NCBI RefSeq assembly: GCF_013307435.2
Contig: NZ_CP102845.1
Location: 1,178,001-1,242,000 of the forward strand
DNA from: Microvirga terrae
GTDB lineage: Bacteria > Pseudomonadota > Alphaproteobacteria > Rhizobiales > Beijerinckiaceae
Length of the DNA: 64,000 nucleotides
Direction: 5' to 3'
Shown here: positions 55,315 to 63,234 of the stretch, piece after piece
How positions within the stretch are numbered: position 1 is the first letter of the stretch
Layout of the letters: each line of letters begins with the position of its first letter
Translations under genes and position numbers: made by a program
The notes under the pieces: generated by a model
Databases searched by the model: none
The model's input: only the letters and a program-made list of their open reading frames with translations
What the model was told of the DNA's origin: nothing

Positions 55315-57174
55315 TCAGCCCTTGGCCGGGCTGGCCTTGCGGCTGAAGGTCTTGCGCAGGTTGTCGAAGAGCTCGATCTTCACGCCGTTGCGCTTCATGA
55401 TGAAGCCCTGCTGGGTCACCGAGAGCAGGTTGTTCCAGGCCCAGTAGATCACGAGGCCGGCCGGGAACGAGCCGAGCATGAAGGTGAAGATCACAGGCAT
55501 CCAGGCGAAGACCTGCTTCTGAACCGGGTCCGGCGGCTCCGGATTCATCTTCATCTGCAGCCACATGGTGATGCCCATGATGATCGGCCAAACGCCGAGC
55601 ATCAGGAAGTGGCCGACCACCGGCACCGCACCCGGGTTGTAGGGCAGGAGGCCGAACAGGTTGAAGATCGTGGTCGGATCCGGTGCTGCGAGGTCGCGGA
55701 TCCAACCGAAGAACGGTGCATGGCGCATTTCGATGGTGACGAAGAGCACCTTGTAGAGCGCGAAGAACACCGGGATCTGGATCAGCACCGGCCAGCAGCC
55801 GGCGACCGGGTTGATCTTCTCCTTACGGTAGAGCTCCATCAGCGCCTGCTGCTGCTTCATCTTGTCGTCGGCATAGCGCTCGCGGATCGAGGCCATCTCC
55901 GGCTGCACCGCCTTCATCTTCGCCATCGAGGCGTAGGACTTGTTGGCGAGCGGGAAGAACAGGATCTTCAGGAGCACCGTGACGAGCAGGATCGCGATGC
56001 CGAAATTGCCGAACAGGTGGAAGAAGAAGTCGAGCACCTTAAAGAGCGGCTTGGTGATGAAGTAGAACCAGCCCCAATCGATCAGGAGATCGAAGTTCTT
56101 GATGCTGTACCGCTCGTGATAGGCATCGACGGTCGCGACCTCCTTGGCGCCCGCGAACAGGCGCTGGGTCACTTCCGTGGTCGCGCCGGGCTGGAGCGTC
56201 TGGGACGCGCCGGCGATCGTGGCCTGGTAGGTGCGGTCCGCCGTCTGGCCCTGCTGAGAGGTGAAGGAGCCCTGGAAAGGCTGCGTCTGGTCGGGAATGA
56301 CGGCGGCGGCCCAATACTTGTCGGTGATGCCGAGGAAGCCGCCGGTGACCGAGTTCCAGATCTGGCCGACCGTATTGCCGCCCGAGATCGGCTCCTTCTT
56401 GTCCAGGTTCGCGTAGGTGAGCTCCTGCAGGCCCTCGTCGCCGAGAACGCCGATCATGCCCTCGTGCAGCACGTAATAGCCGAGGGTGATCGGACGGCCG
56501 TGGCGGGACACGAGGCTGTAGGATTGCAGGGTCACGGGTGCGGTGCCGCGGTTCTCGACCGCATCCTTCATCGTGAACATGAACTTGTCGTCGACCGAGA
56601 TCGTCCGCCGGAAGACCAAGCCCTGCTCATTTTGCCAGGTCAGGGTGACCGGGCTGCCCGGCGTCAGCGAGGTCTTGTCGGCCGTCCACACCGTATTCTG
56701 GTTCGGCAGGCTGCCAGCCTGTGCGCCGATCCAGCCGAATTCCGCGTAATAGGGATTCTGGACGCCGGTGGGCGACAGGAGCACGATGATCGGGCTCTTG
56801 GGGTCGACCGTCTCGCGGTAGTTCTTCAACGCCACATCGTCGATACGTCCGCCGCGCAGGTTGATCGAGCCGGCGATGGAGGGGGTGTCGATGGCGACGC
56901 GCGGCGAGGCGGCGAGGGCGGCCTCGCGGGTCAGGACGGAGGGAGCCGACGGGGTGCTTGGAACCGTTCCCGGCACGGTGGGCGAGGCTCCTCCGGCCTG
57001 GCTCGGGCTCGCGGGCGGATTGGGCGCATTGGGATTGACCTGCGTGGACTGCGCCTGCTGGGCGGCCTGCCGCTGCCGCTCCGCCTGTGGAGCCGCAAAG
57101 AAGTACTGCCAGCCCAGCAAGATCGCCAGCGACAGGGCGATGGCGACGATGAGGTTTCTATTGTCTTCACGCAT
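55315..57174 (-). CDS. yidC: membrane protein insertase YidC
   Basis: Inserts and folds inner membrane proteins, alone or with SecYEG. The 619-residue product has the first span ([20 protein letters not shown]), a proline-rich linker, a large periplasmic beta-domain (about 95-370) and the C-terminal five-span core: [23 protein letters not shown], then [25 protein letters not shown] and [23 protein letters not shown]. The hydrophilic-groove arginine region [20 protein letters not shown] is present. Its start overlaps the rnpA stop by 8 bases, the usual rpmH-rnpA-yidC order. Confidence 0.96.
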   Translation of the reverse strand: MREDNRNLIVAIALSLAILLGWQYFFAAPQAERQRQAAQQAQSTQVNPNAPNPPASPSQAGGASPTVPGTVPSTPSAPSVLTREAALAASPRVAIDTPSIAGSINLRGGRIDDVALKNYRETVDPKSPIIVLLSPTGVQNPYYAEFGWIGAQAGSLPNQNTVWTADKTSLTPGSPVTLTWQNEQGLVFRRTISVDDKFMFTMKDAVENRGTAPVTLQSYSLVSRHGRPITLGYYVLHEGMIGVLGDEGLQELTYANLDKKEPISGGNTVGQIWNSVTGGFLGITDKYWAAAVIPDQTQPFQGSFTSQQGQTADRTYQATIAGASQTLQPGATTEVTQRLFAGAKEVATVDAYHERYSIKNFDLLIDWGWFYFITKPLFKVLDFFFHLFGNFGIAILLVTVLLKILFFPLANKSYASMAKMKAVQPEMASIRERYADDKMKQQQALMELYRKEKINPVAGCWPVLIQIPVFFALYKVLFVTIEMRHAPFFGWIRDLAAPDPTTIFNLFGLLPYNPGAVPVVGHFLMLGVWPIIMGITMWLQMKMNPEPPDPVQKQVFAWMPVIFTFMLGSFPAGLVIYWAWNNLLSVTQQGFIMKRNGVKIELFDNLRKTFSRKASPAKG

Positions 57175-57601
57175 GGGAATGTCCGCGACGCTCGCCGTTG
57201 GGGGGAGGTGAGGAAGATTTGGGACGCTCTACGGGAGCCGCGCTTCTCGGCTTGGTGACCGTCCGCAGGGCGCGCCGAAGATCGTCGATGAGCACGTCGA
57301 AATCGGCGGAGAGGATGTCGCGCCGTCCGATGACGACGACGTCCGCATCGATATTCGCGTAATCCCGGCCCGCCGTGGGAATGGCGGCCCGGAGCCGGCG
57401 CTTGATCCGGTTGCGCTCGGTGGCGTGACCAACCCGCTTCGTGACCGTGAGGCCGAACCGCAGGCCGAGGCCGGAGCCTTCGCGCAATCGAGCCTGGACC
57501 GACATCCGCTCGGTATGAAAGCGGCGGCCAGAGGCCGCCGCGACGAAGTCAGGTCTTTTCGTCAGACGCCCGAGGCTTAGCTCTGCGCGAGGCTCGCGCA
57601 T
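57167..57601 (-). CDS. rnpA: ribonuclease P protein component
   Basis: Protein subunit that helps the P RNA cut 5' leaders from tRNA precursors. The 144-residue product has [45 protein letters not shown] (the RNR motif) and [17 protein letters not shown] basic C-terminal tail extends beyond the usual length. AGGA lies seven bases before the ATG. It starts 18 bp after the rpmH stop. Confidence 0.95.
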   Translation of the reverse strand: MREPRAELSLGRLTKRPDFVAAASGRRFHTERMSVQARLREGSGLGLRFGLTVTKRVGHATERNRIKRRLRAAIPTAGRDYANIDADVVVIGRRDILSADFDVLIDDLRRALRTVTKPRSAAPVERPKSSSPPPNGERRGHSHA

Positions 57602-57619
57602 CGGGCGATCCTAGGCTGC

Positions 57620-57754
57620 TTACGCCGACAGGCGCTTGCGGCCATGGGCGCGGCGAGCGGCAATGACCTTGCGGCCACCCTTGGTCGCCATGCGCGCACG
57701 GAAGCCGTGGCGGCGCTTGCGAACCAGCTTGCTCGGTTGATACGTCCTCTTCAC
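57620..57754 (-). CDS. rpmH: 50S ribosomal protein L34 (bL34), GTG start
   Basis: A 44-residue, very basic ribosomal protein, easily missed by length filters. The product reads [20 protein letters not shown] and continues through [10 protein letters not shown] to GRKRLSA, which is diagnostic. The start codon is GTG at 57754 with GGAGA six bases upstream. It is the first gene of the rpmH-rnpA-yidC block; its leader has a promoter and a terminator-like hairpin. Confidence 0.97.
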   Translation of the reverse strand: MKRTYQPSKLVRKRRHGFRARMATKGGRKVIAARRAHGRKRLSA

Positions 57755-57839
57755 GGCACATCTCCGGTCGAATGGGGCAGCGGTGCTCGATGGCTCGCGC
57801 CCGTCTGGTAATGATGGGGTTGCCCCCGAAACTGTCTCG

Positions 57840-57870
57840 AAAAAACGATCAGCGCCCCAGAAGAGCGCTG
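57840..57870 (-). terminator. terminator-like hairpin in the rpmH leader
   Basis: On the minus strand CAGCGC and GCGCTG (57865-57870 with 57850-57855) pair and are followed by ATCG and six T (57840-57845). It sits between the candidate promoter and rpmH, so it may act as an attenuator. Confidence 0.5.
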
Positions 57871-57882
57871 TCAGCTTGCGGG

Positions 57883-57911
57883 CTTATGACGGAATGGAGG
57901 GGCAAAGTCAA
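57883..57911 (-). promoter_or_regulatory. candidate rpmH operon promoter
   Basis: On the minus strand TTGACT (57911-57906), 17 bases, CATAAG (57888-57883), about 130 bp before rpmH. Confidence 0.55.
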
Positions 57912-58021
57912 CGCCGCTCTGGTCTTTATGCGGCAATCGGCCCGGTGGTATGGCCGCCCCGGCAGACCGGTAGGCCCGATCCGGCGAAGCCCTACATAAG
58001 GCATGGAATTCAGGAGGGGCC

Positions 58022-58816
58022 GTGCCCGACACGCAGCCAAAACTTGATAGCCTAAGAGAGCCGAGCCGTCTCCGGCGCATTTTGCCTCTCGTGTTGCTCA
58101 CCCTGGCCATCGGCAGCATCTTCGCCACAGGTCTGCATCGCTCTCTGAGCTTCGAAGCATTCATCCGCTACCAATCCTGGCTTCAGGGACTCGTGGCAGC
58201 CCATCGATGGGTGATGCTGGGGCTTTTCGGCCTGATCTACGTCGTGGCCGTGACCCTGTCGCTGCCGGTCTCGGCCTTTCTGACCACCATCGGCGGTTAT
58301 CTCTTCGGATGGCCGACCGGCGGAGCGGCCGCCTCCGTCGCGGCTACCCTAGGGGCGAGCAGCCTCTTCCTGATCGCCCGCACCTCCCTGGGGCGTCCGC
58401 TCCTGCAGCGGGCCGGTCCCCGGATCCAAAGCCTCGCGGCGGGCTTTCGCAGGCAGGCCTTCCTCTATCTGCTGTCCTTGCGCCTGATCCCGGTCGTGCC
58501 GTTCTGGCTGACCAATCTCGCGGCCGCCTTCTTCGGCATGCGGGTGAGGTCGTTCGTGCTGGCCACCCAGTTGGGCATGCTGCCGGTCTCCTTCGCCTTT
58601 GCCGTTGCCGGGTCGGGCCTCGATGAGGTGATGTCCAGGCATGAGAAGATCCGAGCCGATTGCCTTGCCGCGGGCAGAAGTGAATGCAGCATCGATTTCA
58701 GCCCCGGAAGTCTGTTGACGCCCGAATTGATGACCGCTCTAGCTATCTTGGGAATATTGGCGCTGGTTCCGGTTGCGCTGCGACATTGGCGCGGGCGCGT
58801 TCCCGGCAAGGGATGA
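58022..58816 (+). CDS. TVP38/TMEM64 family membrane protein
   Basis: A 264-residue inner membrane protein of the SNARE-associated/DedA-like superfamily, with about six spans. Conserved pieces are VVAVTLSLPVSAFLTTIGGYLFG, LGASSLFLIARTSLGR and LLSLRLIPVVPFWLTNLAAAFFGM, the re-entrant proline-containing signature. Relatives act in lipid flipping or membrane homeostasis; the substrate here is unknown. The start is GTG at 58022 with AGGAGG at 58013-58018, close to the start. It stands alone between the rpmH promoter region and a histidine kinase gene. Confidence 0.88.
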   Translation: MPDTQPKLDSLREPSRLRRILPLVLLTLAIGSIFATGLHRSLSFEAFIRYQSWLQGLVAAHRWVMLGLFGLIYVVAVTLSLPVSAFLTTIGGYLFGWPTGGAAASVAATLGASSLFLIARTSLGRPLLQRAGPRIQSLAAGFRRQAFLYLLSLRLIPVVPFWLTNLAAAFFGMRVRSFVLATQLGMLPVSFAFAVAGSGLDEVMSRHEKIRADCLAAGRSECSIDFSPGSLLTPELMTALAILGILALVPVALRHWRGRVPGKG

Positions 58817-58973
58817 CAGCCGAGGGGTGGGAGAGGGGACGGACTTGATTCAGCCCTGACTCCATTTATCCCAACCGATGTTGGACCCGGCGGTGGAGTT
58901 TCTCGAGCCGTCAGCCCAAAATCCGTGACCATGGCGACAGGATCCCTGGTGCGCCGCCTGGAATGAAACCGGA

Positions 58974-60410
58974 ATGAGCCGCGAGCAGACCACTTTGGCA
59001 GGACGCTTTTTGAGCCAGTTCGGGCTCTCCGCACGCCTGCTCCTGCTGACGGTCCTCTTCGTGATGATCGCCGAGGTGCTCATCTATGTGCCCTCGGTGG
59101 CCAATTTCCGGCTGACCTGGCTCAACGACCGCCTTGCGGCGGCCCAGATCGCCGCCATGGTGCTCGATGCCGCGCCCGAGGAGAGCCTGTCCGAAGAGTT
59201 GGAACTGCGCCTCCTTCACGGGGTCGGGGCCAAGGCCATCGCCCTGAAGGGGGGAGGGCGCAGGAGCCTGCTGGCCACCGGTGACGTGCCGCCGGAGGTG
59301 AGCAAGACGGTGGATCTGCGCGACGCCAAGTGGATGACGCTGGTCCAGGACGCGTTCGATGCCCTGTTCAACCCTGCCGACAAGCCGATTCGGGTCATCG
59401 GGGCCGGCATGGGAGTGGAATTCGTCGAGATGATCCTCGATCAGGCGCCCCTTCGCCGTGCCATGATCGAATTCTCGCGCAACATTCTGTTCCTGTCCCT
59501 CTTCATCTCCATCATCACGGCGAGCCTCGTCTATCTGACCCTGCAATGGGTCATCGTACGGCCCGTCCGGCGGCTGACCGGGAATATCGCGGATTTCTCC
59601 AGCAACCCGGAGGATGCCTCGCGGGTCATCCGGCCGACCGACCGGGTCGACGAGATCGGCCTCGCCGAGCAGGCCTTGGCCCGGATGGAGACGACCCTGG
59701 CCGACGAACTGCGCCAGAAGCGGCGTCTGGCGCAACTGGGGCTGGCCGTGAGCAAGATCAACCATGAGCTGCGCAACATGCTCACGACGGCTCAGCTCCT
59801 GACGGATCGTCTCGACCGGGTGAGCGACGAGAGCGTGCAGCGCATCGCCCCCCGGCTCGTCAGCACCCTCGACCGTGCCATCGCCTTCTGCGAGACCACT
59901 CTGGCCTATGGCCGGGCGACGGAGCCGCTGCCGCAGCGGCGGATGATTCCCCTGGCGCCCCTGATCGACGAGCTGTCGAACCTGACGGACCTGGCTCCCG
60001 AGGTGGGGATCGTCTTCGAAGCGCGGGTTCCCGGAGATCTCATGGTGGACGCGGATCCGGATCAGCTCTCCCGGGTCCTGGTGAACGTGGTCCGCAACGC
60101 GGTCCAGGCCCTGAGCCAGACCGGCTCGCCGGAGGGACAGCCCCGGGTCGACGTAAGCGCCTCACGGGAGGGCGGCACGGTGTGCATCCTGATCAAGGAC
60201 AACGGTCCCGGCATCCCCGAGAGGGCAAAGGCCAACCTGTTTACGCCCTTCCAGGGCTCCACCCAAAAGGGAGGAACGGGCCTGGGCCTGCCGATCGCGG
60301 CGGAACTCGTTCAGCTTCACGGCGGGACGATCACCCTCGACGAGGGCTATGGCAAAACCTGCTTCAAGATCATGATCCCGGACCGCCTATCGTCCGCGGG
60401 GACAAACTGA
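58974..60410 (+). CDS. sensor histidine kinase, HAMP-containing, orphan
   Basis: Membrane histidine kinase, 478 residues. Span 1 is about 20-40 (LLLLTVLFVMIAEVLIYVPS), a periplasmic sensor follows to about 165, and span 2 is FLSLFISIITASLVYLTLQW. A HAMP region (VRPVRRLTGNIADFSSNPED) leads to the H-box SKINHELRNML with the phospho-His, then the N-box VLVNVVRNAVQAL, G1 DNGPGIP and G2 GTGLGLPIA of the ATPase domain. No response regulator is adjacent, so its partner lies elsewhere. The 58817-58973 gap upstream shows no other feature. Confidence 0.9.
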   Translation: MSREQTTLAGRFLSQFGLSARLLLLTVLFVMIAEVLIYVPSVANFRLTWLNDRLAAAQIAAMVLDAAPEESLSEELELRLLHGVGAKAIALKGGGRRSLLATGDVPPEVSKTVDLRDAKWMTLVQDAFDALFNPADKPIRVIGAGMGVEFVEMILDQAPLRRAMIEFSRNILFLSLFISIITASLVYLTLQWVIVRPVRRLTGNIADFSSNPEDASRVIRPTDRVDEIGLAEQALARMETTLADELRQKRRLAQLGLAVSKINHELRNMLTTAQLLTDRLDRVSDESVQRIAPRLVSTLDRAIAFCETTLAYGRATEPLPQRRMIPLAPLIDELSNLTDLAPEVGIVFEARVPGDLMVDADPDQLSRVLVNVVRNAVQALSQTGSPEGQPRVDVSASREGGTVCILIKDNGPGIPERAKANLFTPFQGSTQKGGTGLGLPIAAELVQLHGGTITLDEGYGKTCFKIMIPDRLSSAGTN

Positions 60411-60515
60411 GGCTTTCCGCACATCTTCTGCACGAAGAGGCTTGCCAACCGGATCAGATCCCTCTATGTCACCGGCCTCGGCCAACGTTGCTTCCCGCAA
60501 CGACCTGCCGATCAA

Positions 60516-60592
60516 GCGCCCGTAGCTCAGCTGGATAGAGCACCAGACTACGAATCTGGGGGTCAGAGGTTCGAATCCTTTCGGGCGCGCCA
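60516..60592 (+). tRNA. tRNA-Arg, anticodon ACG
   Basis: A complete 77-nt cloverleaf. The acceptor stem GCGCCCG pairs with CGGGCGC, the D-arm begins AGCTCAGCTGGATAGAGC, the anticodon loop is CTACGAA (ACG, reading CGN arginine codons after A-to-I editing), and the T-arm has GGTTCGAATCC. CCA is encoded at 60590-60592. It lies just after the histidine kinase gene. Confidence 0.97.
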
Positions 60593-60686
60593 TTTTCCTT
60601 CCGACATCGATGCATCCAAGTCGAAGGTTCGAGGCTGCGGCCTCGCACGCCGCAGCCTCACATCGCCGAATGGATGTCCCTGGATC

Positions 60687-60854
60687 CTATACTTCGGCCG
60701 CTGGAGTGACCCCGAGGTCATTGAGCTTGGCACGGATCTCGGTGACCGGTCGCTTCAGCTTCAGGCTGATCACCGATACCGGGATGCCCTCTCGGGCAAG
60801 GGACAGAAGCGCTTGAACGGATTCGTAGTTCCAGTTTTCTCCGACAGGGCTCAT
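60687..60854 (-). CDS. small helix-turn-helix-like protein of unknown function
   Basis: A product of about 55 residues (MSPVGENWNYESVQALLSLA...). The body, WNYESVQALLSLAREGIPVS followed by VISLKLKRPVTEIRAKLNDLG, resembles the short Myb/homeodomain-like pattern (Trp, two helices, LKR, RAK) found in small alphaproteobacterial proteins, so DNA binding is possible but unproven. The start at ATG 60854 has GGAG nine bases upstream; longer starts at 60863, 60869 or TTG 60884 are possible. An EcfG-like site on the same strand lies about 90 bp upstream. Confidence 0.55.
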   Translation of the reverse strand: MSPVGENWNYESVQALLSLAREGIPVSVISLKLKRPVTEIRAKLNDLGVTPAAEV

Positions 60855-60944
60855 GGCAGGCATCTCCATGCGAATGAAGCGCAAGCGTCTGCCGCAAGTG
60901 AGGCGAGATCATGAAAAAGAATGCTTGGGAAATCTGTCCGCCGC

Positions 60945-60969
60945 AACCTTAGCCGAAGCTGTGCGTTCC
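60945..60969 (-). promoter_or_regulatory. weak EcfG-like promoter
   Basis: On the minus strand GGAAC (60969-60965), 16 bases, GGTT (60948-60945): one mismatch in the -10. It could drive the small gene at 60687-60854. Confidence 0.35.
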
Positions 60970-61001
60970 TTGTGGAGGCAACGCAGACTAAGGACCGCAT
61001 C

Positions 61002-61268
61002 ATGAGCATTATCTGGACCATCATCATCGGCTTCGTGGCTGGTGTGATCGCAAAGTGGATCATGCCTGGCCGCAACGAGCCGTCGGGCTTCATTTTGACG
61101 ACCATCCTCGGCATCGTGGGTGCAGTCGTGGCGACCTATCTTGGCCAGGCTCTGGGCTGGTACCGGGCCGACGAGGGGGCAGGGTTCATCGGGGCGATCG
61201 TCGGAGCGATTATCGTCCTCTTCATCTACGGCCTGATCGCCGGACGTCGTTCCACGTCGTCGTACTGA
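61002..61268 (+). CDS. GlsB/YeaQ/YmgE family membrane protein
   Basis: An 88-residue protein with three hydrophobic spans (IIWTIIIGFVAGVIAKWIMPG, ILTTILGIVGAVVATYLGQ, FIGAIVGAIIVLFIYGLIAG), the full signature of the transglycosylase-associated family, which is commonly stress-induced. AAGGA seven bases upstream supports the ATG at 61002 over an earlier in-frame start at 60921. It sits in a run of small stress-type genes. I found no clear EcfG promoter directly in front of it. Confidence 0.9.
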   Translation: MSIIWTIIIGFVAGVIAKWIMPGRNEPSGFILTTILGIVGAVVATYLGQALGWYRADEGAGFIGAIVGAIIVLFIYGLIAGRRSTSSY

Positions 61269-61324
61269 TTTCTTCCGATCTCAACGCCAAGGGCCACAGC
61301 AGCGCTGCTGTGGCCCTTCTCGCA

Positions 61325-61561
61325 TCAGCTGTCGTGAGCGATGCGGCCGCTTCCGCCCGTGCCTGTGAGGGCCGCTTTGACGGGGCAGTTGCCCACATAT
61401 CCGCGCCAGGCGAGGTAAGAGCCGCCTGCGAGCGCGAGGATGTTCAAGAGGGGATTGGGGCGCGGTTTTGCGGCCGCCGCCGCGAGGCCGAGGCCGGCCA
61501 GCATATAGGCCCCGCGCTCGACCGTGCTGAGGTTGGGCTCTCCATCCATCATGTTCGTCAC
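61325..61561 (-). CDS. DUF2892-like small membrane protein
   Basis: A 78-residue protein starting at GTG 61561 with AAGGAG seven bases upstream. LSTVERGAYMLAGLGLAAAA and ILALAGGSYLAWRGYVGNCPV resemble the inner-membrane DUF2892 (YgaP-type) fold with two spans; the NCPV segment is typical of this group. An exact EcfG promoter lies 30 bp upstream, so it is probably a general stress gene. It is divergent from DUF892 copy 2. Confidence 0.75.
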   Translation of the reverse strand: MTNMMDGEPNLSTVERGAYMLAGLGLAAAAAKPRPNPLLNILALAGGSYLAWRGYVGNCPVKAALTGTGGSGRIAHDS

Positions 61562-61590
61562 ATCGGTTCTCCTTGTTCAGACCTTGGCCG

Positions 61591-61616
61591 AACGCGACGC
61601 GAAGCCGTGTTGTTCC
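61591..61616 (-). promoter_or_regulatory. EcfG-type general stress promoter
   Basis: On the minus strand GGAAC (61616-61612), 17 bases, CGTT (61594-61591). It lies 30 bp before the DUF2892-like gene. Confidence 0.75.
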
Positions 61617-61643
61617 TCTCGAAACATGAAGCTGAAAACCGCA

Positions 61644-61668
61644 GGAACCCCAAAGCTTGACCTTCGTT
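61644..61668 (+). promoter_or_regulatory. EcfG-type general stress promoter
   Basis: GGAAC (61644-61648), 16 bases, CGTT (61665-61668), 31 bp before the DUF892 copy 2 start. It is back-to-back with the minus-strand site at 61591-61616. Confidence 0.8.
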
Positions 61669-61698
61669 GAGTCCACGCTCAACCGAGGAGTTGTTACA

Positions 61699-62193
61699 AT
61701 GGCAGCCAAGGAAAAGACCCTGAACGACCTGTTCCTTCATACGCTGAAGGACATCTACTATGCCGAAAAGCAGATTCTGAAGGCTCTGCCGAGAATGGCC
61801 AAGAATGCCGAGTCGGAGGAGTTGCGCCAGGCTTTCGAGACCCACCGCGACGAGACCGAAGGCCAGATCGAGCGCCTGGAGAAGGTCTTCGAGATGATCG
61901 GCAAGCCAGCCCGCGGCGTGCAATGCGAGGCCATCAACGGGATCATCGAGGAAGGCAAGGAAGTCATGGAAGACTTCGCGGACAGCGAGGCCCTCGATGC
62001 CGGCATCCTGGCGGCCGCGCAGGCCGTCGAGCATTACGAGATCACCCGCTACGGCTCCCTGAAGACCTGGGCGCAGGAACTGGGCATGGGCGATGCCGCA
62101 AAGCTTCTTGATCAGAACCTTCAGGAAGAGAAGAAGACCGACAAGCTGTTGACCGACCTCGCGGAAGCCCGCGTGAATATGAAAGCGGCCTGA
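61699..62193 (+). CDS. DUF892 ferritin-like protein (YciE/YciF family), copy 2
   Basis: A 164-residue paralogue of the protein at 50776-51279. It shares DLFLHTLKDIYYAEKQILKALP, the CEAINGIIEEG segment and AAQAVEHYEITRYGSLKTWA, with acidic and His residues placed for a di-metal centre. The ATG at 61699 has GAGGAG eight bases upstream and lies just after the EcfG promoter; an earlier in-frame start at 61657 would fall inside that promoter and is rejected. A hairpin at 62216-62240 follows. Stress function is inferred from family and promoter. Confidence 0.9.
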   Translation: MAAKEKTLNDLFLHTLKDIYYAEKQILKALPRMAKNAESEELRQAFETHRDETEGQIERLEKVFEMIGKPARGVQCEAINGIIEEGKEVMEDFADSEALDAGILAAAQAVEHYEITRYGSLKTWAQELGMGDAAKLLDQNLQEEKKTDKLLTDLAEARVNMKAA

Positions 62194-62215
62194 GGAAATC
62201 GCATCGAGTGCACAG

Positions 62216-62240
62216 CCCCGTGCTTGTGGAGAGCACGGGG
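62216..62240 (+). terminator. hairpin after DUF892 copy 2
   Basis: A perfect 9-bp stem, CCCCGTGCT with AGCACGGGG, around a 7-base loop, followed by CCTCTT without a strong T-run. It lies between convergent genes and could serve both. Confidence 0.55.
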
Positions 62241-62270
62241 CCTCTTCGCATTCGGCTCAGAAGACAGGCT

Positions 62271-62519
62271 TCAATGCCGATGAGCAGGGTCCGGCGTAAT
62301 TTTCGTGTCCAAGGTCAGGCGCATGGATCCCGATGGCGTGATCTCGAGCGAGGCTCTCATCGTGTCGGGATATTCCACCAGATGCATGAAGGCGAGGAGC
62401 CTCAACCGGACGATGGGAGGAAATTGGCCAAGGAAATGCGCCAAGTTCTGAGACGCGCGGTCGATTATCTCCTCCTGTATGAAGGAGGAGAGGGGAGGGT
62501 TCTCGTCAGGCAGCGACAT
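62271..62519 (-). CDS. small protein overlapping the 3' end of luxI, unknown function
   Basis: An 82-residue product (MSLPDENPPLSSFIQEEIID...) that I do not recognise. Its ATG lies within the last codons of luxI, a 14-bp overlap, so translation is probably coupled. The sequence looks like a real protein: an amphipathic helical first half (RASQNLAHFLGQFPPIVRLR) and a beta-like second half (ASLEITPSGSMRLTLDTKI). In Rhizobium the small gene cinS is similarly coupled to cinI and acts as an anti-repressor, so a regulatory partner of quorum sensing is a reasonable guess; no sequence similarity to CinS is claimed. Confidence 0.6.
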   Translation of the reverse strand: MSLPDENPPLSSFIQEEIIDRASQNLAHFLGQFPPIVRLRLLAFMHLVEYPDTMRASLEITPSGSMRLTLDTKITPDPAHRH

Positions 62520-63150
62520 GCGGCACCCGCTCATCGTAGGAGGCGACACCAGACATTCGCGAGAGGAAGGAGCCGTGGAGGCCGGCCAATCGGCTGACAT
62601 GCTCCAGGCTCGCCTCGGATATCTGGATGGCCGCTGCAATGCAGGGCTGGCCCTCAATCGTCGTCGGCAGACCGAGCGGGCGGGCCCGGAATCCGGCCTG
62701 ATGCCAGCGGGGCAGCCACCACATCTCGACGATGGCCGTGACTTCCGTAACGTCCTCCTCAAGACAAAATTGCTGGAAGGCTGCCAGGAGGCGGCAATCC
62801 GTGCGACCGGTCCGCCGTTCCTTGACGATGAAGTAGCGCGTACATTCAAGGATCGACGGCCCCCTCAGGACGCTCCGGTTTCTAAGGAGATGGGGAAAGG
62901 TCTCGCTGATCATGTGCGGCAGGAGTGTGGGGTAGAGTCTCAGGCCGCCGATAACCCGTCCCTTGTCCAGGGCGACCAGATAGGTCGCATGATCGTTGTC
63001 GTAGGAATCCATCTCCCGCCCGTCGGGACGTCTCAGGGTCTGCCAACCTCTCTCCTCGACGAAAACTTGATGCCGAAGCTGGAAATACTCGTCGAGAATC
63101 TCGGAATAGCCTGCCTTGTTGTCGCGCGTAATTACCTGAATAGTGGTCAT
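62506..63150 (-). CDS. acyl-homoserine-lactone synthase, LuxI family
   Basis: Makes an N-acyl-homoserine lactone signal from S-adenosylmethionine and an acyl carrier. The 214-residue product has the conserved residues in order: LRHQVFVEERGW (Arg, Phe, Trp), DSYDNDHATYLVAL (Asp), GGLRLYPT (Arg) and LECTRYFI (Glu, Arg). The C-terminal half is more variable, as usual, so acyl length cannot be told. It lies 84 bp downstream of the luxR-type gene on the same strand, with a lux-box-like dyad in between, and a small gene overlaps its end. Confidence 0.93.
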   Translation of the reverse strand: MTTIQVITRDNKAGYSEILDEYFQLRHQVFVEERGWQTLRRPDGREMDSYDNDHATYLVALDKGRVIGGLRLYPTLLPHMISETFPHLLRNRSVLRGPSILECTRYFIVKERRTGRTDCRLLAAFQQFCLEEDVTEVTAIVEMWWLPRWHQAGFRARPLGLPTTIEGQPCIAAAIQISEASLEHVSRLAGLHGSFLSRMSGVASYDERVPHVAA

Positions 63151-63205
63151 GCCCCATGCCCTCCGAAGGATCGGGGAGCAGTCTCCACAGCCCGCGGCAC
63201 TTGAG

Positions 63206-63225
63206 TATTGTAGGAAACTACAGGT
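63206..63225 (-). promoter_or_regulatory. lux-box-like dyad upstream of luxI
   Basis: On the minus strand ACCTGTAG, four bases, CTACAATA: a 20-base imperfect dyad (five of eight arm bases pair) very close to the lux-box consensus half-site ACCTGTAG. It is centred about 65 bp before the luxI start, where a LuxR-type activator would bind. Confidence 0.6.
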
Positions 63226-63234
63226 GCTTTTACG

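Noticed and set aside
62520..62849. Long N-terminal extension of the small gene after luxI
   Set aside because: It is the out-of-frame shadow of luxI; only the part from 62519 reads like a protein.
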